DNA from: Oceanitalea sp047302425
Lineage (GTDB): Bacteria > Actinomycetota > Actinomycetes > Actinomycetales > Actinomycetaceae
Length of the DNA stretch: 64,000 bases
Reading direction: 5' to 3'
Assembly: GCF_047302425.1 (NCBI RefSeq)
Contig: NZ_CP154855.1
Coordinates: 1,612,001 to 1,676,000, forward strand
Shown here: positions 15,740 through 23,652 of the stretch, piece after piece
Position numbering within the stretch: position 1 is the stretch's first letter
Layout of the letters: each line of letters begins with the position of its first letter
The notes under the pieces: generated by a model
The model's database searches: none
The model's input: the letters and a program-made list of their open reading frames with translations, nothing else
What the model was told of the DNA's origin: nothing
Made by a program: the position numbers and the translations under genes

Positions 15740-16411
15740 GTGCGCGTCCGCCCAGCCGCCGTCATGCTCGCCACCGTCGCCCTCGTGCTCGCCGGGTGCA
15801 GTCCCGGGCAGGAGTCCGCGCGGGAGTCACCGCCCGCGCCGCCGAGCGCGCGCCCGAGCTCCGAGCCGACCGCGACGCCCGAGCCCGAACCGTCGGAGAG
15901 CTCCTCCGCCCTCGAGGGCCCCACGCTGCCCCCGGAGCTCGCCGCCCGCATGCCGCCCGAGGAGGAGATCGACGGCATGATCCTCGAGGCCGAGGCGGCG
16001 TACGTCGCCCACCGCGCCGTGTACGACGCCGCCGCCAGCACCGGCTTCACCGCCCCCGGGCTGGTCGAGAAGCTCTTCGCCACCGCTACCGGTGACGTCC
16101 GCGAGCTGCTCGAGGCCGAGGCTGCCGCTTTCGCCGAGGAGGGCCGGGTGATGGACGGTCGAGGCGAGGTGCTCGGGATGGAGCTCTACTCCCTCGTCGT
16201 GCCGGAGGCGGATGGTACGGGCCTCGGCATCAACTTCGACGTGTGCGTCCACATCGAGGGCGCCGTCAAGGAGGCCGACGGCACCGTCGTCTACGGGCTC
16301 GACGGCGACCCGGTCCGTCTCGTCGTGCGCCTCACCGACCACGAGGGCGCCTGGCTCCTGGCCAGCCAGAGCGTGCAGGAGGGCCCGTGCCCCGAGCACC
16401 TCAGCGGCTGA
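15740..16411 (+). CDS. Secreted lipoprotein of unknown function
   Basis: A 223-residue protein with a clear lipoprotein signal (MRVRPAAVMLATVALVLAGC, Cys20), then a Pro/Ser/Glu-rich linker to about residue 60, then a compact domain of about 160 residues with two cysteines (NFDVCVHIEG and QEGPCPEHL) that may form a disulfide. The region IEGAVKEADGTVVYGLDGDPVRLVVRLTDHEG looks like a beta-rich fold. GTG start preceded by GGAGGAGG. I do not recognise the family. It follows rnpB and is probably its own unit. Confidence 0.75.
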   Translation: MRVRPAAVMLATVALVLAGCSPGQESARESPPAPPSARPSSEPTATPEPEPSESSSALEGPTLPPELAARMPPEEEIDGMILEAEAAYVAHRAVYDAAASTGFTAPGLVEKLFATATGDVRELLEAEAAAFAEEGRVMDGRGEVLGMELYSLVVPEADGTGLGINFDVCVHIEGAVKEADGTVVYGLDGDPVRLVVRLTDHEGAWLLASQSVQEGPCPEHLSG

Positions 16412-16491
16412 CGGCAGCCACCCGCGGACGCGCGGCGGTGCCCTGCGGCGACTACCGTCGGCCACGAGCACCGCCGCCCCCGGAGGACGAC

Positions 16492-17001
16492 ATGCGCACG
16501 GACCTGGCCCACGACGCCGCAGCAACAGCGGTTGCCGGCGTGGGCGCCTCCTGGGTGATGAACCGGGCGACCACCGCCTTCCAGCAGCGGCAGTCGCCGG
16601 AGTCGCGGCGGCGCGAGAAGGAGGCGAGCGGCGACGTCGCCTACGCCGCCCTCATGCAGCGCGTGGCCGGCGTCGTGGGCGGGCAGCTCGACCCGGGAAC
16701 GGCGGAGCGGCTCGGCCTCGCGTTCCACTACGCCATGGGCACCGCCCTCGTCCCCGGGTACGTCCTCCTGCGCCGTCGCCTAGGTATGCGGCCGCTCACG
16801 GCGGGGCTCGCCCTCGGCCTGTCCGTCTCCCTCCTCGTCGACGAGGTGGCGAACCCGCTCCTCGGGTCCGCGGCCCCGCCGCAGGACTACCCGCTCGCCT
16901 CCCACGTGCGGGGGCTGGTCGGGCACGTCGCGTTCGGGCTCTCAGTACCCGCCCTCTTCGAGGGGACGACGGCGGCGCTCGCCCGGCTCACGCGTCCTTG
17001 A
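16492..17001 (+). CDS. Small membrane protein, DUF1440-like
   Basis: A 169-residue integral membrane protein. The N-terminal helix (TAVAGVGASWVMNRATTAF) and later hydrophobic segments FHYAMGTALVPGYVLL, TAGLALGLSVSLLVDEVANPLLG and HVAFGLSVPALFEGTTAAL resemble DUF1440/YagU-type inner-membrane proteins, whose role is unclear. The conserved-looking DEVANPLLG motif lies in a membrane segment. ATG at 16492 follows a weak GGAGGA. The last 14 bases overlap the convergent methyltransferase gene. Confidence 0.7.
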   Translation: MRTDLAHDAAATAVAGVGASWVMNRATTAFQQRQSPESRRREKEASGDVAYAALMQRVAGVVGGQLDPGTAERLGLAFHYAMGTALVPGYVLLRRRLGMRPLTAGLALGLSVSLLVDEVANPLLGSAAPPQDYPLASHVRGLVGHVAFGLSVPALFEGTTAALARLTRP

Positions 17002-17872
17002 CGGCGGTGATGCTGTAGGTCGTGGGGACGTTCTGGCGCAGCGGCTCGGGGAAGGCCCAGTCGGCGCCCACCGGCTCCATCAGCGGGTGCGCCGGCCACG
17101 GGCAGGTCTGCTGCTCCCCAAAGCTCGTGATGCGCAGGCCCGCGCCCAGCAGAGAACCGATGATCTCGGCCAGCGAGTGCGGCCACTCGTAGGTGCGCGG
17201 GTGGGCGATCACCCGCTCGTCGCCGGTGTAGGAGATCTCGTCGTCCCACACCTGCGCCAGCCCGGTGGGGAAGTAGCGGTAGCGCACCTCGAGGAGGTCG
17301 CTGCGCCCGTCGTCGAGCGTGTAGAGCATGGGGTGGCCGTCCCGGATGAAGAAGGTCCCGCCGGGGCGGAGCAGCCGGGCGATGCTGCGCGCCCAGGAGG
17401 TGAGGTCGGGCAGCCAGGTCACCGTGCCGATGCTCGTGTAGACGACGTCGAAGGTGTCCGCGACGGCGTCGGCCGCGTGCTGCGCGTCGGCCTCGACGAA
17501 GCGCGCCTCCAGCCCGCACTCCCGCGCGAGCTCGCGGGCGACCTCCAGGCTGCGCGGGGACAGGTCGACCCCGGTGACCCGCGCCCCGAGGCGGGCCAGG
17601 GACAGGGTGTCCTGGCCGACGTGGCACTGGAGGTGCACGAGGTCCAGCCCCCGCACCGTGCCGCCCGGCAGGTGCGGGGCGAGGAGGGCGAGGTCGTCGG
17701 TGACGACGTCGCTGATCCGCTCCGGGTCGGCGACGAAGCCGGGCAGGTCGTACATCGCGGAGCCGGCGTGGATGTCGGCGCGGTCGTCCCAGTTGGTCCG
17801 GTTGACGAGCACCGCCTCGGTCGGGTCGACGGCGGCGTCGGAGCCGGGCGGCACGTCAGGATGAGCAAGCAT
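16988..17872 (-). CDS. Class I SAM-dependent methyltransferase
   Basis: A 294-residue cytoplasmic methyltransferase. The SAM-binding core is clear: motif I LDLVHLQCHVGQDTLSLARLGARVTGVD is a variant of the usual glycine-rich loop, with acidic D at the end of strand 2 and later VEADAQ and FDVVYTSIGTVTWLPDL, followed by LLRPGGTFFIRDGHP. This Q-C-H-x-G variant belongs to a Methyltransf_25-like group common in actinobacteria; its substrates are unknown. The start at 17872 has a TACGGT box exactly six bases upstream, so the message is likely leaderless. Confidence 0.88.
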   Translation of the reverse strand: MLAHPDVPPGSDAAVDPTEAVLVNRTNWDDRADIHAGSAMYDLPGFVADPERISDVVTDDLALLAPHLPGGTVRGLDLVHLQCHVGQDTLSLARLGARVTGVDLSPRSLEVARELARECGLEARFVEADAQHAADAVADTFDVVYTSIGTVTWLPDLTSWARSIARLLRPGGTFFIRDGHPMLYTLDDGRSDLLEVRYRYFPTGLAQVWDDEISYTGDERVIAHPRTYEWPHSLAEIIGSLLGAGLRITSFGEQQTCPWPAHPLMEPVGADWAFPEPLRQNVPTTYSITAVKDA

Positions 17873-17878
17873 GGCGGG

Positions 17879-17884
17879 ACCGTA
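17879..17884 (-). promoter_or_regulatory. Leaderless -10 box for the methyltransferase
   Basis: On the minus strand TACGGT lies six bases before the ATG (complement of 17870-17872). Confidence 0.5.
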
Positions 17885-18006
17885 GCGGCGACGGCGTCAC
17901 CCGGGCCAGGCTTTTCGGACCGGTGTGGACGTGAAATGCCCTCCCGCGGACACCCGTGGCTGTGCCACGATGAGCCGCACCGACCGCCCACCCGCAGGAG
18001 CCTCCC

Positions 18007-18987
18007 GTGACGAGCGACGTCGTCCACCGCACCGCCGCGCCCCGCACCGGGTCCCCGGTCCTCGAGGTCTCGGGGCTCGTCCGCCGCTTCGGTGACCTCA
18101 CCGCCGTCGACGGCGTCTCCTTCCGTATCGCCCCGGGGGAGACCTACGGCCTGCTCGGCCCCAACGGCGCCGGGAAGACGACGACGATCTCCATGGTCGC
18201 CGGCCTCCTCGCCTCCGACGCCGGCGAGGTCCGCGTCGGAGGGCGCCGGATGGGCCCCCGGGAGGTGGAGCCCAAGCGCTACCTCGGCCTCGTCCCGCAG
18301 GAGCTCGCCATCTACCCCGAGCTCACCGCCCGGGAGAACCTCCAGTTCTTCGGACGCCTCCACGGCCTCAGCGGCGGCGCGCTCAAGCGGCGGACCGCCG
18401 AGGTCCTCGAGCTCATCGGCCTCACGGACCGCGCCAAGGACCAGACCAAGGAGTTCTCCGGCGGCATGAAGCGCCGCCTCAACATCGGCGTCGGCCTGCT
18501 CCACAGCCCCGAGCTGCTCATCCTCGACGAGCCGACCGTCGGGGTGGACCCGCAGTCGCGCAACGCGATCCTCGAGTCCGTCGAGGCGCTTTCCACCGAG
18601 GGCATGGCCGTCCTCTACACGACGCACTACATGGAGGAGGCCGAACGCCTCTGCGATCGCATCGGCATCATCGACGCCGGGCGCATCCAGGCCGAGGGCA
18701 CCCGCCACGAGCTCATCCGCATCATCGGTGAGCTCGACGAGATCCGCCTCGTCGGCACCGGCGACACCGCCGCGGCCGCCACCGCGCTGCGCGAGCTGCC
18801 CGCCGTCGAGAACGTCGTCGTCGAGGGCCGCGACCTCATCCTCCACCTGCGTGAGGCGCCGACGGCGGTGGCCGGTGTCGTGACGACCGCCGGGCGCAGC
18901 GGGATGGAGCTCTCCGACGTCGAGATCACCCGGCCCGACCTCGAGTCGGTCTTCCTCCACCTCACCGGCAAGGCGCTGCGGGACTGA
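18007..18987 (+). CDS. ABC-2 exporter ATP-binding protein
   Basis: A 326-residue ATPase of the DrrA/ABC-2 type that powers export through the two permeases that follow. All nucleotide-binding motifs are intact: Walker A LGPNGAGKTTT, Q-loop VPQE, signature FSGGMKRRLNI, Walker B LLILDEPTVGVDP, and the switch His in YTTHYMEEAE. A C-terminal extension of about 90 residues (after the core) is typical of this group. GTG start with GCAGGAG upstream. It begins a three-gene operon, with one base to the next gene. The substrate (drug, lipid or peptide) cannot be told from sequence. Confidence 0.93.
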   Translation: MTSDVVHRTAAPRTGSPVLEVSGLVRRFGDLTAVDGVSFRIAPGETYGLLGPNGAGKTTTISMVAGLLASDAGEVRVGGRRMGPREVEPKRYLGLVPQELAIYPELTARENLQFFGRLHGLSGGALKRRTAEVLELIGLTDRAKDQTKEFSGGMKRRLNIGVGLLHSPELLILDEPTVGVDPQSRNAILESVEALSTEGMAVLYTTHYMEEAERLCDRIGIIDAGRIQAEGTRHELIRIIGELDEIRLVGTGDTAAAATALRELPAVENVVVEGRDLILHLREAPTAVAGVVTTAGRSGMELSDVEITRPDLESVFLHLTGKALRD

Positions 18988-18988
18988 C

Positions 18989-20155
18989 ATGCGCGCGCTC
19001 CTCACGATGGCCGCCAGCGACCTGCGCCAGCGGGTCCGCGACCGCTCCGTCCTCATCATGGGCATCCTCGTGCCCGTTGCCCTCATGTTCGTCATGAACC
19101 TCGTGTTCGCGGGTGGAGAGACGCCCGAGCTCGACGCCGTCACCGTGGCGGCCGCCGCCCCCGCCGACGACGAGCTCGCCGCCACCCTCCTCACCACGCT
19201 GGCGGGGATCGAGGACTTCGAGGTCACCGTCGAGGACGTCACGCCGGAGGAGGTCCGGCCCTTCGCCGAGTCCGGGGACGCGGCGCTCGGGATCCTCGTT
19301 CCCGACGGTTTCGGGGCGGCGGTCACTGCTGGGGAGCCCGTCACCGTCGACCTCGTCGAGGGGAACGGCGCCGGCCTGGAGACCGACGTCCTCGTCCTCG
19401 TCGTCCGCGGCGTCACCGAGCAGATGACCGCCGGGACAGTCGCCACCCAGGCCGGGGCCGGCCTCGGACTGGAGGAGGAGGCGGTGGGCGCGATCGGGCA
19501 GCAGGTGGCCCAGGCGGCCCCCGCCGTCACCGCCGTGGAAGGGACGACCGCGACCGAGCAGCTCGACCCCGCCGCCACGACGGTCGCCGGTCAGGCGGGC
19601 CTCTTCCTGCTGTTCACCGTCGGCTTCGGGGTGCTCGCCCTGGTCAACGAGCGGGAGCAGGGCACCCTGGCGCGGCTGCGGTCGATGCCGATGCGGCCCG
19701 GGCTCATCGTCGGAGCCAAGGCGCTGTCGAGCTACGTCCTCGGGGTGGCCGCCACCCTCGTGCTCATCACGGCCGGGACGTTCCTGTTCGACGTCGACTT
19801 CGGCTCCGAGGCCGTCGTCGTCGTCCTCGTGCTGTGCGTCGTCGCCGCTGCAACCTCGCTCATGTTCGTCGTCGCCCGCGTGGCGCGCACCGCCGAGCAG
19901 GCCGGGGTGGCGCAGGCGATCCTCGCCGTCGTCCTGGGGATGGCGGGCGGGGCCTTCTTCCCGATCGCCGCGGGCGGGCTGGCCGCCACGCTCCTCGACC
20001 TCAACCCCGTCGCCGCCTTCACCCGCGCGCTCGGCATCACGTCGGGCGGCGGGGGCCTGGCCGACGTCGCCGGACCGGTCGGGATGATGCTCGCCTTCGC
20101 CGCCGTGTGCGCGCTCCTCTCGCGGCTCGTGCCCGACCGCGGGGTGACGGCATGA
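18989..20155 (+). CDS. ABC-2 exporter permease 1
   Basis: A 388-residue ABC-2 membrane subunit. It has one N-terminal helix (SVLIMGILVPVALMFVMNLVF), a large external domain of about 170 residues, then five membrane helices including AGLFLLFTVGFGVLALVNERE, with the cytoplasmic coupling pattern EQGTLARLRSMPMRPGLI. This resembles the YhgE/NatB-like half of an antibiotic or lipid exporter. It is coupled to the ATPase one base upstream and to the next permease by a four-base overlap. Confidence 0.9.
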   Translation: MRALLTMAASDLRQRVRDRSVLIMGILVPVALMFVMNLVFAGGETPELDAVTVAAAAPADDELAATLLTTLAGIEDFEVTVEDVTPEEVRPFAESGDAALGILVPDGFGAAVTAGEPVTVDLVEGNGAGLETDVLVLVVRGVTEQMTAGTVATQAGAGLGLEEEAVGAIGQQVAQAAPAVTAVEGTTATEQLDPAATTVAGQAGLFLLFTVGFGVLALVNEREQGTLARLRSMPMRPGLIVGAKALSSYVLGVAATLVLITAGTFLFDVDFGSEAVVVVLVLCVVAAATSLMFVVARVARTAEQAGVAQAILAVVLGMAGGAFFPIAAGGLAATLLDLNPVAAFTRALGITSGGGGLADVAGPVGMMLAFAAVCALLSRLVPDRGVTA

Positions 20156-21315
20156 GGGCGCCCCTGGCGATCGCCGGCACCGAGCTGCGCCGCTTCGTGC
20201 GCGACCGCTCGAACATCTTCTTCGCGCTCATCTTCCCGCTGCTCCTCGTCGTCGTCATCGGGTTGCAGTTCGGGGGCGGCGGGCCCTCGGGCCGTGTGGC
20301 GCTCACCGGCAGCGGCGGCGAGCTGAGCACCGCGCTCGCGGCCGAGCTCACCGACGCCGGCGGCACCGTGACCGAGGCCGACGCCGAGGACATGCGCACT
20401 CTCGTCGCCCGCGGACGCGTGGACATCGGTCTGCTCGTCGACGACGCCGCCGAGGAGGCCTTCGCGGTGGGCGCGCCCGCGCAGGTCGAGCTCATCTCCT
20501 CCTCCGACGCCGCCTCCCCGACGGCGGCCCAGCTCGTGCGCACCGCGCTGCAGACGCTGTCCCTCGACCACATCCAGCTGACCGCCCTCACCGCCGCTGG
20601 CGCGCCCGCCGACGAGGCACAGGCCGCCCTCGCGCAGAGCCGGGAGGCGGTGGCACCGGTCGAGCTGAGCGTCGTCGACGTCGACGAGATCGCCCAGGAG
20701 CTCGGCGGCCTGGGCCAGTTCGACCTGGGCGCGGCGACGATGATGCTGCTCTTCGTCTTCCTCTCCACCCTCGGCAGCGCCGTCACCCTCATCCAGTCCC
20801 GCCGCCTCGGCGTCCAGGGCCGGGTGCTCGCCGCGCCGGTGTCCGGGACGCAGGCGATCCTCGGCCAGCTCCTCGGCCGGTGGGTCATCGCCAGCTTCCA
20901 GGGCGTCTACATCATGGTGGCCAGCGTGCTGCTCTTCGACGTCGACTTCGGCGACGTGGGGCTGGCGCTGCTCATCGTCCTCGTCTTCGGGGTGGTGGCG
21001 ACGGGCGCGGCCATGCTGCTCGGCTCCCTCATGGACCACGAGGGCGCGGCCAACGGCGTGGCCGTCGGCCTGGGGCTCGTGCTCGCCGCGCTCGGTGGCT
21101 GCATGTTCCCCCTCGAGCTCATGCCCGACACCCTGCAGTCGGTCGCCCACGTCACCCCGCACGCCTGGGGCTACGAGGCCTTCGCCGAGATCCAGCGCCA
21201 CGGCGGCGGCCTGGCTGACATCGCCCCGCAGCTGGGCGTGCTCGCGGCGATGGCGCTCGGGCTGGTCCTCCTCGGCGCGTGGGCACTGCGCCGCAGCGTC
21301 GCGCGGGCGATGTAG
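20152..21315 (+). CDS. ABC-2 exporter permease 2
   Basis: A 387-residue partner of permease 1. The ATG at 20152 overlaps the preceding stop (ATGA), which fixes the start. Layout is the same: N-terminal helix NIFFALIFPLLLVVVIGLQF, an external domain of about 160 residues, then five C-terminal helices starting ATMMLLFVFLSTLGSAVTL, with the coupling loop SRRLGVQGRVLAAPVSGTQA. The two permeases probably form a heterodimer. The operon ends here; a small hairpin lies at 21359-21374. Confidence 0.9.
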   Translation: MRAPLAIAGTELRRFVRDRSNIFFALIFPLLLVVVIGLQFGGGGPSGRVALTGSGGELSTALAAELTDAGGTVTEADAEDMRTLVARGRVDIGLLVDDAAEEAFAVGAPAQVELISSSDAASPTAAQLVRTALQTLSLDHIQLTALTAAGAPADEAQAALAQSREAVAPVELSVVDVDEIAQELGGLGQFDLGAATMMLLFVFLSTLGSAVTLIQSRRLGVQGRVLAAPVSGTQAILGQLLGRWVIASFQGVYIMVASVLLFDVDFGDVGLALLIVLVFGVVATGAAMLLGSLMDHEGAANGVAVGLGLVLAALGGCMFPLELMPDTLQSVAHVTPHAWGYEAFAEIQRHGGGLADIAPQLGVLAAMALGLVLLGAWALRRSVARAM

Positions 21316-21358
21316 CTGGGCGAGCGCGGCGCGTCCCGCCTCCGAGGCTGCTGAGCGA

Positions 21359-21374
21359 TGGGGAGTTCTCCCCA
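21359..21374 (+). terminator. Short hairpin after the ABC-2 operon
   Basis: Arms tggggag and ctcccca (7 bp) around a TT loop, 44 bases after the permease stop. A weak terminator candidate. Confidence 0.4.
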
Positions 21375-21447
21375 GGGGGAGGGCTCGTCCGGACGCCTCC
21401 CACTGGGGTAGAAATGGGCGGCGAACCGACACCGGAGGAGCAGCACC

Positions 21448-21537
21448 ATGGGCCGACTCGAGGTGGCCCTGTACTGGCTCGCGGCCGCAACCGGCGCACC
21501 GGACAACGTCCAGGACGCCGTCCTGAAAGAGCGATGA
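21448..21537 (+). CDS. 29-residue small ORF coupled to a membrane-protein gene
   Basis: A short frame (MGRLEVALYWLAAATGAPDN and so on, ending VLKER) with a good ribosome site GGAGGAG nine bases upstream. Its TGA overlaps the ATG of the next gene (ATGA at 21534-21537). The N-terminal part VALYWLAAATG could be a short hydrophobic helix. The strong RBS and the coupling suggest it is translated, either as a leader peptide for the next gene or as a small membrane protein. There is no homology that I recognise. Confidence 0.5.
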   Translation: MGRLEVALYWLAAATGAPDNVQDAVLKER

Positions 21538-22190
21538 CTCACCCGGCTGGTATCCGCCCCGTGCGGCTCGTGTGGCGGGACGCCCTGCTGGGAAGTCCGC
21601 TGCGCCAGTTCCAGGTCGTGCTCCTCACGTCCATGGCGGTGGCGTTCTGGATCTTCGGGATCGTCGATGTCCTCTCCTTGCCGCGGGAGGGAGTGGAGGG
21701 CACCCTCGCCGATCTTGCCGCCGGCGCTCTGGGGGACCGGTGGCACTCCTTCCTGGTCGCGCTCCTCGTCTGGGCACACGTCCCGCTCCTGCTCGCCTTG
21801 TGGTGCTGGGGAGCGGTGCTGGCAGCGCGCTCGGCGGTGGCCGAGTGGCGCGGGCCCGACGCCGGGACAGGTGCCAGCGGAGCCGTCGGCCGTCTCCCGG
21901 CAGGCTTCGTCGGCTGGGGCGCTCTTGCTGTGGGCATGCTGGCGCACTCTGCTGCCAGTCTCATGCCCGGGCACGCTCTCCTCTGGGACGAGCACTACGG
22001 CCTGACCCAGTGGGTGGCCCTGCTCTGGTGGGCCGTGGCGCTCGCCATGCTGGCCGTCGTCCTGGCCGGTGCGGTGCGCCGGCGGCGGCAGCGCCTCGAG
22101 CGGGAGCGCCGACGAGAGGCCGGGCGGGTCGCCGCCGCGGAGCGCCGGGCGGCAGCGAAGGCCGCCAAGCGCCAAGGGAGGGGACGCTGA
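21534..22190 (+). CDS. Membrane protein of unknown function, paralogue of 23653-24543
   Basis: A 218-residue protein with four likely membrane helices (about residues 28-48, 73-95, 123-143, 157-178) and a very basic coiled tail (RRRRQRLERERRREAGR and on to the end). The first half aligns with the protein at 23653-24543: RQFQVVLLTSMAVAFWIFG with RQFALVVTVTAAVGFWLSN, then an RW pair, HVPLLLALWCWGAVLAARS with HLPVMALLACWGAALVAHS, and WR. They are clear local paralogues. No family known to me. The start is set by the ATGA overlap with the 29-residue ORF. Confidence 0.75.
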   Translation: MTHPAGIRPVRLVWRDALLGSPLRQFQVVLLTSMAVAFWIFGIVDVLSLPREGVEGTLADLAAGALGDRWHSFLVALLVWAHVPLLLALWCWGAVLAARSAVAEWRGPDAGTGASGAVGRLPAGFVGWGALAVGMLAHSAASLMPGHALLWDEHYGLTQWVALLWWAVALAMLAVVLAGAVRRRRQRLERERRREAGRVAAAERRAAAKAAKRQGRGR

Positions 22191-22212
22191 TGGCCGAGGT
22201 GAGGATGGCACC

Positions 22213-22806
22213 GTGAACGACCTGTACCTCCTGTCCGACCCGGACCCCGCGGTGTGGTTCGCGGTGCCGAACCGGTACCCGGACCAGGACGCCCGCGACC
22301 CGCGGGCGTGGGCGCGGATGGTCGCCGCCGAGGTGGCCACCGACCGCAAGGACCGCAAGCTCCTCGAGCGGATCCTCGAGGACCTGGCCCGCTCCGAGAA
22401 CGGCCGCGACGAGGGGCTGGCCTACCTCTTCCTGCCGCCCGACAAGCGGCCGATGCATCTGGCGCGCCTGCGTTCGCTGCCCACGGAGGACCTGCCGGAC
22501 GAGCCGCCCGCCGGGCCGCTCGAGCCCGCCACCGATGTCTACGACGCGGACCGGCTGGGTCAGGCCGTCCGGACCGTCTTCGCCGGGCTCGCCGATGAGC
22601 AGCGCGGCGACCTTCTCGTCACCGTGGCCTACCGGTGGACGCTGGGCCCCACGTCGGTTCTTCTCACGCTGTCCACCCTCGACCCCGGTGAGGCGGTGGC
22701 CATGGTCGGCGAGCTCGACACCTTCGCCGACGACGTGTGGGTCGAGGACGAGGACGGCCGTCCGGTGCGTGCCGACGACGTGCCCGCATCCGCAGGGGGC
22801 GAGTGA
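22213..22806 (+). CDS. Soluble protein of unknown function
   Basis: A 197-residue acidic, soluble protein beginning NDLYLLSDPDPAVWFAVPNR. No signal peptide or membrane segment. The GTG start at 22213 overlaps the stop of an 8-codon frame that itself overlaps the preceding gene's stop, so coupling along the cluster is possible, although the short frame may be chance. Conserved-looking parts are RDPRAWARMVAAEVATDR and FADDVWVEDEDGRPV. The next gene starts one base into its stop. I recognise no family; the context is a cluster of unknown membrane proteins. Confidence 0.65.
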   Translation: MNDLYLLSDPDPAVWFAVPNRYPDQDARDPRAWARMVAAEVATDRKDRKLLERILEDLARSENGRDEGLAYLFLPPDKRPMHLARLRSLPTEDLPDEPPAGPLEPATDVYDADRLGQAVRTVFAGLADEQRGDLLVTVAYRWTLGPTSVLLTLSTLDPGEAVAMVGELDTFADDVWVEDEDGRPVRADDVPASAGGE

Positions 22807-23147
22807 TGGGCGAGCCCAAGGGGCGAGCCGGCCATGAGCGGGCGCGCCGCGAGCAGGCCGACGAGCAGCTGTCCTTCACCGAGGCGGCGGCACTGCACCG
22901 CTCCGGCCACGGCGAGGTCCTCACCGACGAGGAGAGGGAGAGCATCGGCGCGGGTGCCAGCGGGCTGGCGGTGGTCACGCTGCTCGCCGGGCTCTTCGGG
23001 CTCGGGCCGGTCGGGCTGGTGACCGGCTACGTCGCACTCCACGGCCGACCGACGTCGAGCTGGATCGCCGTGCTGGGCATGACGCTCAGTGCGCTGCACA
23101 CGGTCCTGCTCGCCGTCGCCCTCGTCCTGGCGATCGCGGCCGGCTGA
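22806..23147 (+). CDS. Small membrane protein, DUF4190-like C-terminus
   Basis: A 113-residue protein: a charged N-terminal half (RRAGHERARREQADEQ-like composition) followed by two membrane helices, SGLAVVTLLAGLFGLGPVGLVTGYVAL and SSWIAVLGMTLSALHTVLLAVALVLAI. The helix pair resembles DUF4190-type hairpins and the C-terminal part of the protein at 23653-24543 (LGLGPLGLALGVWRL and a final V-A-x-A-L-V-I-A). The ATG overlaps the previous stop by one base. Role unknown. Confidence 0.7.
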   Translation: MGEPKGRAGHERARREQADEQLSFTEAAALHRSGHGEVLTDEERESIGAGASGLAVVTLLAGLFGLGPVGLVTGYVALHGRPTSSWIAVLGMTLSALHTVLLAVALVLAIAAG

Positions 23148-23174
23148 GCTGCGGTCTGAAGCGCGCCGCTTCGC

Positions 23175-23243
23175 CGATGTCCCCCGTTGTCCTTCGAGCT
23201 CCCCCTTCCGCTCGGGCTGCGGTGGGGAGAACCGGGAAGGTCA
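23175..23243 (+). repeat. Degenerate copy of a dispersed hairpin element
   Basis: This stretch resembles the hairpin at 28786-28854. The right arm gagaaccgggaaggtca (23227-23243) is 16/17 identical to the other copy's right arm, while the left arm (23175-23191) has decayed. The flanking text cttcgc is also shared. Confidence 0.5.
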
Positions 23244-23268
23244 CCGGCGCGGATCAGGCCCGCCCGCG

Positions 23269-23274
23269 TAGCAT
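23269..23274 (+). promoter_or_regulatory. Leaderless -10 box for the S4-domain gene
   Basis: TAGCAT six bases before the ATG at 23281. Confidence 0.5.
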
Positions 23275-23280
23275 CGGTCC

Positions 23281-23649
23281 ATGGCCGAGGACTCCGTGCG
23301 CGTGGACAGCTGGCTATGGGCGGTGCGGATCTTCAAGACCCGCAGCCAGGCCCAGGCCGCTTGCCGCGGTGGCCACGTGCGCGTCGACGGTGACCGCGCC
23401 AAGCCCGCCACGCTCGTCGGCGTTGGCAGCCGCGTGGTCGTGACGGGCGGCCCGCAGGAGCGCACCGTCGTCGTCCAGCGGCCGCTGCGCAAGCGCGTCG
23501 GCGCCCCGCTCGCCGCCCAGGCGATGATCGACGAGACCCCGCCGCCCCCGCCGAAGGTGGAGCAGGCCGCCGTCCCGGTGCGCGAGCGCGGCGCCGGCCG
23601 CCCCACCAAGCGCGAGCGGCGCGACCTCACGCGGTTGCGCGGCTACTGA
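23281..23649 (+). CDS. S4-domain RNA-binding protein (Hsp15-like)
   Basis: A 122-residue protein with an N-terminal S4 RNA-binding domain: VRVDSWLWAVRIFKTRSQAQAACRGGHVRVDG (residues about 5-38), the hallmark of the HslR/Hsp15 group that binds 50S subunits carrying nascent chains after premature release. A basic, Pro-rich tail ends RPTKRERRDLTRLRGY, a C-terminal signature of the family. The length is normal. Probably leaderless. The next gene begins 4 bases after the stop. Confidence 0.9.
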   Translation: MAEDSVRVDSWLWAVRIFKTRSQAQAACRGGHVRVDGDRAKPATLVGVGSRVVVTGGPQERTVVVQRPLRKRVGAPLAAQAMIDETPPPPPKVEQAAVPVRERGAGRPTKRERRDLTRLRGY

Positions 23650-23652
23650 GGC

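Noticed and set aside
22190..22216. 8-codon ORF (MAEVRMAP) bridging two genes
   Set aside because: It overlaps both neighbours, but is too short and lacks a clear RBS; it may be chance.
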